A model generated the notes under the pieces. The model did not search any database, had not been told where the DNA came from, and saw only the letters and a program-made list of their open reading frames with translations. Position numbers and translations under genes: made by a program. Positions 8,284-13,706 of a stretch of DNA of 14,910 bases are shown here, piece after piece; positions within the stretch are counted from its first letter, which is position 1; each line of letters starts with the position of its first letter. Origin of the DNA: Candidatus Brocadiia bacterium (lineage in GTDB: Bacteria; Planctomycetota; MHYJ01; WSZJ01); NCBI GenBank assembly GCA_013360825.1, contig JABWAY010000065.1, positions 1 through 14,910 on the forward strand, read 5' to 3'.

Positions 8284-8757
8284 TTACCGCCGCCCCGACC
8301 GCTCGATGTCCCGCTTCGCCTCGCGCTTCTTCAGATCCTCGCGCTTGTCGAACAGCTTCTTCCCGCGCCCCACCCCAAGCTCGATCTTCACAAGGCCGCG
8401 CCGGAACAGCAGCGCCAGCGCGACGATCGTCAGACCCTTCTCCATCATCTGCGCCTGCAGTTTCCGAAGCTCGGGCTTCCGGAGCAGCAGCTTCCGGACA
8501 CGCTTCGGCTCGTGATTCTGGAGATTCGCATAGACGTACTCCGCGACCTCCATCTCGTACAGCCAGGCCTCGCCGTCCTCCACACGCGCAAAGGCCCCCT
8601 GGATCTGCACGTTCCCGGCCCGGATCGACTTGACCTCGCTTCCCTTCAGCACCAGCCCCGCCTCCACCGTGTCGAGAATCGTGTACTCGAACCGCGCGCG
8701 GCGGTTTCGGGCGATCACCTTGACGTCGTCCGGTTTCTCGGGGGGCTTGCGGGGCAT
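8284..8757 (-). CDS. smpB: SsrA-binding protein SmpB
   Basis: A 157-residue tmRNA-binding protein that delivers SsrA to stalled ribosomes in trans-translation. The family core is easy to read: NRRARFEYTILDTVEAGLVL (18-37), GSEVKSIRAGNV (39-50) and HEPKRVRKLLL (82-92). The basic C-terminal tail, GKKLFDKREDLKKREAKRDIER (132-153), occupies the empty mRNA channel in the rescue complex. Length is normal. No tmRNA gene is visible nearby. The ATG has no Shine-Dalgarno sequence. The TAG stop of the upstream M28 gene lies nine bases before it and forms the start of a TAGAAT hexamer, so smpB may have its own leaderless promoter as well as, or instead of, read-through from ric and M28. Confidence 0.97.
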   Translation of the reverse strand: MPRKPPEKPDDVKVIARNRRARFEYTILDTVEAGLVLKGSEVKSIRAGNVQIQGAFARVEDGEAWLYEMEVAEYVYANLQNHEPKRVRKLLLRKPELRKLQAQMMEKGLTIVALALLFRRGLVKIELGVGRGKKLFDKREDLKKREAKRDIERSGRR

Positions 8758-8763
8758 GGGCCG

Positions 8764-8769
8764 ATTCTA
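8764..8769 (-). promoter_or_regulatory. Candidate -10 box (TAGAAT) of smpB overlapping the M28 stop codon
   Basis: On the minus strand TAGAAT matches the -10 consensus at five of six positions and ends six bases before the smpB ATG. Its first three bases are the TAG stop codon of the M28 gene. There is no Shine-Dalgarno sequence for smpB. No recognisable -35 box is present; a GC hairpin (8770-8787) occupies the region just upstream. Confidence 0.5.
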
Positions 8770-10182
8770 CCCGCGGGGTTCCGCGGGGGCGGCGGAAACG
8801 GTTCCGGGAAGGCCCCGTGCGGCGCAGAGGGTGCCGGCAGAGGCGAAAGCGGCCGCGAGGAGGGAGGAGATGGCGGCGACCTGGGGAAGTTCGAGGCCGA
8901 AGCCGAGCGTCCCGGCCGTGCCGAGGGCGAGGGCCAGGACGGTCGGGAGGGTGGCGAGGGTGGAGAGGGCGAAGCGTGCCCAGCGGGGGCGGGTGGAGGC
9001 GATGAGGGGCCAGAGCGCGGCGTGGGGGAGGGCGACGAAGAGGGCGAGGGGCTGGAAGCGGAGGGAGCAGGAGATGAGGGGGAGGGCCGCGAGGGCGGCG
9101 CCGAAGGCGAGGCGGCGGCAGCGGGGGCGGAAGACGAGGGCGAGGACGGCGAGGGGGAGGGCGGCGGAGATGGAGATGCCTGCGAGGTGCCGCTGGGTGA
9201 GGAGGGAGGAGTGCCAGAGGAGGTAGTCGGTGGGGCCGTCGCGCCAGTCGTCCCGGGCGTCGAGGGCGAGGAGGGCGGACTCGAGGATGCGGCCGCTGGA
9301 GTGGAGGGCGGCGGGGGAGAGTCGATCCGGGGTGTCGGTGGGTTTGTGGTAGTGGGGGTAGAAGCGGGAGAGGCTGGACCGGGAGAGGAACAGGGAGGGG
9401 ACGCCCTCGCGCAGGAAGTAGACGTCGTCCGAGCCGGTGCGGACGCGTGCGCCGCGGGTGAGGGACTGGGCCAGGAGCGGGATGGCCGGGTCGCCGAGGG
9501 GGACGTGCTCGGGGGCGGCGCGGGCGATGACGGCGGGGACGGTCCCCGGGGTTGAGACCCCGGCGACGTCGAGGGCGTAGTTGCGCGGGAGAGCGTGGAG
9601 CACGGGGGCGCCGCCGGGCCAGGCGAGCATCTCCAGCCCGACGCAGGCGTCGGTCCGCAGGATGCGGTCCCTGCCGAGGTCCGCGATGAGGAGGTCGGCG
9701 CCCTGTCCGCCGGTTTCCTCCGCGTCGGTGGCGGCGAGAACGATGGTGTGCCGGAGGGGGCGGTCCCGGAGGGCCCGGGCGATTTCGAACAGCGCGGCGA
9801 CCGCGGAGGCGTTGTCCTCGGCGCCGGGGCCCGCCATCACCGAGTCATGGTGGCCGAGGACGACGAGAAAGCGGTCGGTGGCCCCCGGGAGCATCGCGAT
9901 CGCGTTCGAGACGCGGCGTCCGTCCGCCAGTCCCGTGGAGACGCGGGCCTGGAATCCCTCGGCTTTCCAGCGGTCGGCGATCCAGGCCGCGACGACGCGG
10001 GAGCGCTCGGGGTGTGTCGGGCGGGGGCCGAACTGCGCGACCAGGGCTTCGAGGTCGCCGAACGCCCTCGCTCCGTCGAACCGCAGGTCGCCCGCCGCGG
10101 CCGGCGCCGGGTTCCGCGAAGTTCCCAGCGCGATCAGGATCGCGACCAGCGGGAGGACCGGGAGCCAGGCGATGCGCCGCAT
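8767..10182 (-). CDS. M28-family zinc aminopeptidase with a C-terminal membrane domain
   Basis: A 471-residue exported or membrane-anchored metallopeptidase. An N-terminal hydrophobic segment (5-20) acts as signal or anchor. The M28 catalytic domain spans about 40-305. Likely dinuclear zinc ligands are H111 in GHHDS, D123 in AEDNAS, E156 in AEETGGQG (E155 as general base), E184 in GLEML, and H279 in HYHKPTD. These match the order in M28 enzymes, with Glu rather than the more usual Asp at the fourth site. Residues 335-455 hold about five hydrophobic helices, so the catalytic domain is tethered to the inner membrane, an arrangement also seen in ERMP1-like M28 proteins. The likely activity is removal of N-terminal residues from peptides; the substrate is unknown. 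The gene starts 15 bases after the ric stop, without a Shine-Dalgarno sequence. Confidence 0.9.
   Translation of the reverse strand: MRRIAWLPVLPLVAILIALGTSRNPAPAAAGDLRFDGARAFGDLEALVAQFGPRPTHPERSRVVAAWIADRWKAEGFQARVSTGLADGRRVSNAIAMLPGATDRFLVVLGHHDSVMAGPGAEDNASAVAALFEIARALRDRPLRHTIVLAATDAEETGGQGADLLIADLGRDRILRTDACVGLEMLAWPGGAPVLHALPRNYALDVAGVSTPGTVPAVIARAAPEHVPLGDPAIPLLAQSLTRGARVRTGSDDVYFLREGVPSLFLSRSSLSRFYPHYHKPTDTPDRLSPAALHSSGRILESALLALDARDDWRDGPTDYLLWHSSLLTQRHLAGISISAALPLAVLALVFRPRCRRLAFGAALAALPLISCSLRFQPLALFVALPHAALWPLIASTRPRWARFALSTLATLPTVLALALGTAGTLGFGLELPQVAAISSLLAAAFASAGTLCAARGLPGTVSAAPAEPRG
8770..8787 (-). terminator. 7 bp stem-loop abutting the M28 stop codon
   Basis: CCCGCGG (8770-8776) pairs perfectly with CCGCGGG (8781-8787) around a four-base loop. 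On the minus strand the stem ends directly before the TAG of the M28 gene and the overlapping TAGAAT box of smpB. It could attenuate read-through into smpB, protect the M28 3' end, or be a by-product of the Pro-Ala-Glu-Pro-Arg-Gly codons. No U-tract follows. Confidence 0.3.
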
Positions 10183-10189
10183 CGCCGGG

Positions 10190-10195
10190 ATTCTA
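10190..10195 (-). promoter_or_regulatory. Candidate -10 box (TAGAAT) for a leaderless M28 mRNA
   Basis: On the minus strand TAGAAT ends seven bases before the M28 ATG, in the 15-base gap after the ric stop codon. The flanking context GTAGAATC is identical to that before smpB. No Shine-Dalgarno sequence is present. It would let M28 be expressed independently of ric, although co-transcription remains possible. Confidence 0.5.
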
Positions 10196-10197
10196 CG

Positions 10198-10887
10198 CTA
10201 TCGCCCCGCCATCTCCCGGGCGCGGGGGAGCAGGATGTTGTTCTCCTTGTGCACGTGCCGGTGCGTGTCCTGCTCGATCGCCGCGAGGTCCGCCAGCGCG
10301 CCGCGGTACGTCGCGCAGGCGTCCGCCGGAGGGGCATAACCGTTGGTCAGGTCGCGAATCCTGTGAAGCAGGCTCCCGACCACCTCGTGCTCGTCCACCA
10401 TTTCCTTCAGGGAGGCCTCCGGAAGGGGCTTGCGCGCGGCGATCGCGCGCACGGCGGGGAAAATGACCTCCTCCTCCTTTTTCAGGTGAGCGAGCATCTC
10501 GTCATGGAGCTTCTGGAAGAGTTCGCGGACCACCCAGAGTTCGGCGTGGTTGGTGCCGTGGACCTTGGCGATTTTCTCGACGCGGGCGGAAGCGCGGGGG
10601 AGGATTTCGCGGAGGAAGACGTGGTGGGTGCCGACGATGTGGTCGACGAGCTGATCGAGCGGGGCCGCCCGCCAGTCCCGTGCATCCGGGGGGAGCGGCT
10701 TCCGGTCCTCGGCTTCCAGGGCGCGGAGGACCGTGGGCAGGTCGATCTGGAGGTCGGCGCAGGCCTTGTCGAGGGGGAGGGCGCCGCCGCAGCAGTAGTC
10801 GAGGTGGAAGCGCTCGAGGACATCGCCGCGGCTTGCCCGTTCTGCGACCAGGGTGCCGAGGGTGGCGGAGGGGTCGATGGTCGGCAT
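10198..10887 (-). CDS. ric: Iron-sulfur cluster repair di-iron protein (RIC/YtfE/ScdA)
   Basis: A 229-residue cytoplasmic protein that helps rebuild iron-sulfur clusters damaged by nitric oxide or oxidants. The N-terminal ScdA_N (DUF542) domain carries the signature FHLDYCCGG, with C32 and C33. A hemerythrin-like four-helix domain follows at about 75-225. By analogy to YtfE, the di-iron ligands include H83, H110 (or H114), the pair H134/E138 in HLKKEEE, H167 in DEHEVVG, and the pair H211/E215 in HVHKEN. The length matches the family. I chose the ATG at 10887, where GGAG lies five bases upstream and the conserved domain begins; a longer reading to 11082 would translate the GC-rich leader. A possible extended -10 promoter at 11004-11012 would give a leader of about 110 bases. 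M28 and smpB follow closely on the same strand. Confidence 0.93.
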   Translation of the reverse strand: MPTIDPSATLGTLVAERASRGDVLERFHLDYCCGGALPLDKACADLQIDLPTVLRALEAEDRKPLPPDARDWRAAPLDQLVDHIVGTHHVFLREILPRASARVEKIAKVHGTNHAELWVVRELFQKLHDEMLAHLKKEEEVIFPAVRAIAARKPLPEASLKEMVDEHEVVGSLLHRIRDLTNGYAPPADACATYRGALADLAAIEQDTHRHVHKENNILLPRAREMAGR

Positions 10888-11003
10888 GGGGGGCTCCGGT
10901 GTCGGGGACGACGGACGGGGTGCAACGTCCGTGCCGTGGTTGGCGCACGGGGTTTGCGCGGTGCGGGGTGCGGCGCGTTGCGGGGAAACCCGCAGCTCAG
11001 CGG

Positions 11004-11012
11004 ATAGTATCA
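11004..11012 (-). promoter_or_regulatory. Candidate extended -10 promoter of ric
   Basis: On the minus strand the sequence reads TGATACTAT: a TGn extension followed by TACTAT, which keeps the T1, A2 and T6 positions of a -10 box. Transcription would start near 10997, leaving a leader of about 110 bases before the ric ATG. The -35 position falls inside the inverted repeat at 11015-11042, so there is no recognisable -35 hexamer, consistent with an extended -10 promoter. Confidence 0.45.
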
Positions 11013-11014
11013 CA

Positions 11015-11042
11015 GGGGGCCGCGGGATCCGCCGCGGCCCCC
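11015..11042. promoter_or_regulatory. Perfect 11 bp inverted repeat: mltA terminator or ric operator
   Basis: GGGGGCCGCGG (11015-11025) and CCGCGGCCCCC (11032-11042) are exact inverse complements around the six-base spacer GATCCG. As RNA this is a very stable hairpin 77 bases beyond the mltA stop, without a U-tract. As DNA it is a 28-base dyad covering the -35 position of the predicted ric promoter. Its position fits either termination of mltA transcription or binding of a dimeric regulator. I do not recognise the sequence as a known NsrR, FNR or NorR site. Confidence 0.55.
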
Positions 11043-11118
11043 GAGACGCGCACAACCCCCGCTGGAACCCGAAGCGACTCAAGTCTATGGGCGGGGCAGA
11101 ATCGGACGCCGGGACGGC

Positions 11119-12312
11119 TCAGCGCGACGCGATTCCGCCCGGCGACTCTTTGACAAACAGGTAATACATCCGCCCCTCGTCGCTGACCGAACCGGCCATC
11201 GCCTCGGCATCCGGCCCCGTCCCGAGGAAGATGTCGGCCCGACCGGCGCTCCGGATGCCGCCGCCGGTGTCCTGGTCGAGGAGGAACTGGCGGAACTCCC
11301 GGTCGCCGGTCCGGTGCACGCCGCTCATCGCGGGCAGCTTCGTCACCGCATAGGCGACCCCGCCGCGCGGGAAGACCGCCTTGTCGGTCGCGACCGACCG
11401 GAACGGCGTCACCTTCGCCCCGAGGGAACCGAACGGTCCGCCGGTCGTCGGCTGGAAGAAGACGTAGCAGTTGTTCTTCTGGAGGTAGTGGCCGACATCC
11501 TCCGGGTGCGTCCGGAAATACTCCCGGATCCTGCGGAGAGACAGGTCCTTCTTCTCGAACTTCCCGTCCTTCACCATCGCCTTGCCGATCGACGTGTACG
11601 GGTACTCCGTCTTCCCCGCGTACCCGATCTGCTGCGTCGTCCCGTCGGTCAGGCGAAGCGTCGCCGATCCCTGGACATGAATCACGTAGACGTCCACCGG
11701 GTCCGCGAGCCACGCGATTTCGAGCCCCCGCCCGCGCAGACACCCATTGTCGAAGTCCTCCCGCCTCGGGCTGCTCCCGACCTCGTCCCCCGCCCTCCAG
11801 CCGAGCGGCGTCCCCTCGGCGTCCTTCACCAGCTCCTCAGGACGGCCGTAGAGCGGGTAACGGAACCGCTCCGTCCGCTCCCGGGAGGCCTCGTAGATCG
11901 GCTCGCAGTACCCCGTGAACAGCATCTCCCCGGACCCGTCCCAGCCGATCGAACGGTAGACGTCGAACCGCTGCACGATCCGGGCCTGGAACTCGGAGGC
12001 GGTCGTCGAGGTCTGCACGATCTCCTTGAACGCATGCAGCGACGCGACCGCCCGCGCGTGCGAAATGTCCAGGTACGGAAAATACTTCTGCGACGACGGC
12101 TTCGCGTAGTACGCGAGCGAATGGTCGATCGCCGCGGCCAGCGACTCCCGGTCCCGCAGCCCGGGTCCGAAATCGGGGATCAGCGCCGGGTCGGTGATCT
12201 TCTCGAGCGCCAGCATCCCTTCGGGGAGCGCGCGGGAAAAGTCCTTCTCCGTGCTCGAACACCCCGCGGCGAGCAGGGCCAGCGGGAGGGCAAACGGTGC
12301 GAGGCGGCGCAT
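11119..12312 (-). CDS. mltA: Membrane-bound lytic murein transglycosylase A (MltA) lipoprotein
   Basis: A 397-residue lipoprotein that cleaves peptidoglycan glycan strands, forming 1,6-anhydromuropeptides. The signal peptide ends in LLAAGC, with C18 lipidated. The MltA-specific domain includes LFTGYCEP (131-138) and PVDVYVIHVQGSATL (205-219). The C-terminal 3D domain has LTP-type VTPFRSVATD, then QDTGGG (347-352) and RADIFLG (358-364). The aspartates of this segment (D348 and D360) include the expected catalytic acid. Length is close to the E. coli enzyme. I chose the ATG at 12312, because the signal peptide starts there and GGAGA lies nine bases upstream; an in-frame ATG at 12360 would put 16 unlikely residues before it. 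It follows the peptidase gene on the same strand after 100 bases. Confidence 0.93.
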   Translation of the reverse strand: MRRLAPFALPLALLAAGCSSTEKDFSRALPEGMLALEKITDPALIPDFGPGLRDRESLAAAIDHSLAYYAKPSSQKYFPYLDISHARAVASLHAFKEIVQTSTTASEFQARIVQRFDVYRSIGWDGSGEMLFTGYCEPIYEASRERTERFRYPLYGRPEELVKDAEGTPLGWRAGDEVGSSPRREDFDNGCLRGRGLEIAWLADPVDVYVIHVQGSATLRLTDGTTQQIGYAGKTEYPYTSIGKAMVKDGKFEKKDLSLRRIREYFRTHPEDVGHYLQKNNCYVFFQPTTGGPFGSLGAKVTPFRSVATDKAVFPRGGVAYAVTKLPAMSGVHRTGDREFRQFLLDQDTGGGIRSAGRADIFLGTGPDAEAMAGSVSDEGRMYYLFVKESPGGIASR

Positions 12313-12381
12313 GCAGGGGGTCTCCGATGGGGAAGGGAATCTCCACCAGAAGATCGGCATGCGGGCGGGGGCGGCTGGAGT

Positions 12382-12404
12382 CGCCGCGCAGAACTTCGGC
12401 GGCG
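12382..12404 (-). terminator. Weak stem-loop after the peptidase gene
   Basis: CGCCGC (12382-12387) can pair with GCGGCG (12399-12404) across an 11-base loop, nine bases beyond the stop of the peptidase gene. It lacks a U-tract. If real, it would partly separate the peptidase from mltA, whose own promoter in the 100-base gap is not evident. Confidence 0.2.
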
Positions 12405-12412
12405 GGGGAGGG

Positions 12413-13669
12413 CTACTCCTCCTCGACCCAGCGCCGCCAGTCGCGCTCGACCTGCTCCGGGGTCGAGTTCCCGAACGCTTTCTCGAGCGCCCGGGCGGCG
12501 TCCTTCGTGTCCCGAAGGGTCTCCAGATAGGTCATCACCCAGCCCCGGTACCGCGGGTCGTTCAGCAGGAAATGGGCGAGCGACCACCCCAGCGAGTACG
12601 CGCCCTTCATCGTGTAAAACTCCCCGCGGTTCATCCCCATCAGGGTGTCCATGTCCGGCGCGCGGCCGGCGCGGAAGACGGAGCGGGCATCCTCGCGGCG
12701 GTCGGTGTTCATCGGCAGGATGAACTCCCCGCCCCGCGCGAACGTCCCCGGGTAGAACACCTCGCCCAGCCCTTCGTCCAGCCAGATCGGGATCGTCACT
12801 CCCTTGCCGAGCGCGTCCCTCAGGTACTGGTGCGTCGCTTCGTGGTAGAGCACATGGAACGTCCGGTCGGGGCTCGACTCATCCATGTGGGCGACCAGCT
12901 CGTTCTGGGCGGGGCTGAAGTACGCCTCGGCGCCCCGGACGCCGTTGATGGAGGCGTACGCTTCGAATTCCTTTTCGTTCCGGAAGATCCGGACGTCGAG
13001 GGAGCGGCGGGCGCCGTCATGCGGGGTGAGCGGGAGGACGCGGCGCAGTTCGGCGGAGATCGACTCCAGGTGGCGGCCGACTTCGGCGGCGAAGTCATCG
13101 TCGCCCGAGTAGCGGATGCGGTAGTTCCGGGTCTCGCGGGCCTTCCACCCGGGCTGGACGCGGAGGGGGGCGGAGGCGTCGGGGTCGGACCAGGCGAGCG
13201 TCCCGGCCGCCGAGACAAGCGGAGTCGTTTCCAGGCGCTCTCCGCCCACGAGGAGGAGGCCGGCGTGCCGGCGACCGTTGCTGACCACGGCGCCGACGGC
13301 CTGTCCGCCCTCGATCTCAGCCCGGAACCCCGCTCCCCCCGCGATCTCCTCGGGCTCCGCCGCCCCGAATCCGCGCCAGGAGGCGCGCGCGTGGGCGATC
13401 AGGGCATCCCGGGCCCGGACGGCCGAGTCCGATTCGAACAGCACCACCTCGAATCTCCCGATGGTGCCGTCCCGGCCCGGCGCATCAGCCTCGAATCGGG
13501 CGAGGACTGCGAGTCCGTCCCCGGCCTCGTCACCCTCCGGAACCGGCGGGGTCGGAATCTCCGTCCAGCGGTCGGGGGGCGCGAAGGCCACCCCGGCGCG
13601 GCGGTCCTCGAAGATCGGACCGGCGGCGGCGGGGAGGGCCAGGAGCAGGAGGGCGAGAAGGGGTCTCAC
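12413..13669 (-). CDS. Exported peptidase-MA-like (DUF1570-type) zinc metalloprotease
   Basis: A 418-residue protein with a clear signal peptide (1-17, a leucine/alanine core ending in AAAG) and a gluzincin metalloprotease domain. The zinc motif HEATH is at 276-280, and the third ligand is probably E299 in WLDEGLGEVF, giving HExxH-x18-E as in M1-clan peptidases. An N-terminal beta-rich region of about 150 residues precedes the protease domain (about 170-415). The C-terminal YSLGWSLAHFL and DWRRWVEEE segments are typical of the peptidase MA/DUF1570 group. Substrates are unknown. The start is GTG at 13669, chosen because AAGGA lies seven bases upstream and the signal peptide begins there; an upstream ATG at 13774 would overlap the divergent gene and add 35 non-signal residues. 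Possible promoter: TACACT at 13697-13702. Confidence 0.85.
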   Translation of the reverse strand: MRPLLALLLLALPAAAGPIFEDRRAGVAFAPPDRWTEIPTPPVPEGDEAGDGLAVLARFEADAPGRDGTIGRFEVVLFESDSAVRARDALIAHARASWRGFGAAEPEEIAGGAGFRAEIEGGQAVGAVVSNGRRHAGLLLVGGERLETTPLVSAAGTLAWSDPDASAPLRVQPGWKARETRNYRIRYSGDDDFAAEVGRHLESISAELRRVLPLTPHDGARRSLDVRIFRNEKEFEAYASINGVRGAEAYFSPAQNELVAHMDESSPDRTFHVLYHEATHQYLRDALGKGVTIPIWLDEGLGEVFYPGTFARGGEFILPMNTDRREDARSVFRAGRAPDMDTLMGMNRGEFYTMKGAYSLGWSLAHFLLNDPRYRGWVMTYLETLRDTKDAARALEKAFGNSTPEQVERDWRRWVEEE

Positions 13670-13693
13670 GGTAGTCCTTTTGAGGGTTGCCGG

Positions 13694-13702
13694 TAGAGTG
13701 TA
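13694..13702. promoter_or_regulatory. Candidate symmetric divergent promoter: TAGAGT (+) and TACACT (-)
   Basis: The nine bases TAGAGTGTA read as TAGAGT on the plus strand (13694-13699) and TACACT on the minus strand (13702-13697). Each keeps T1, A2 and T6 of a -10 box. The plus-strand box ends seven bases before the GH35 ATG, implying a leaderless mRNA. The minus-strand box implies a start near 13690 and a leader of about 20 bases holding the AAGGA ribosome site of the peptidase gene. Both genes start only 37 bases apart, so little other room exists for promoters. Confidence 0.5.
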
Positions 13703-13706
13703 CGCG

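Larger units (their letters stand above)
10888..11118. other. Structured leader and promoter region upstream of ric
   Basis: These 231 bases separate the mltA stop from the ric start; both genes are on the minus strand. Three inverted repeats stand out: ACGGACG/CGTCCGT (10911-10917 with 10926-10932), TGCGGG/CCCGCA around GAAA (10979-10984 with 10989-10994), and the perfect 11 bp repeat at 11015-11042. CGCCGGG/CCCGGCG (11107-11113 with 11138-11144) spans the mltA stop. The first two would lie in the ric leader RNA. No small ORF with a credible start was found. Confidence 0.5.

Noticed and set aside
10888..11082. Extended N-terminus of ric
   Set aside because: The extra residues come from the GC-rich leader and would run through the predicted promoter; the conserved domain and GGAG site support 10887.
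11150..11164. TTGACA followed by TAATAC on the plus strand
   Set aside because: The spacing is only about seven bases, it lies inside the mltA coding sequence, and no plus-strand gene follows.
12313..12360. Upstream ATG of mltA at 12360
   Set aside because: It would put 16 residues before a normal lipoprotein signal peptide; the ATG at 12312 has GGAGA upstream.
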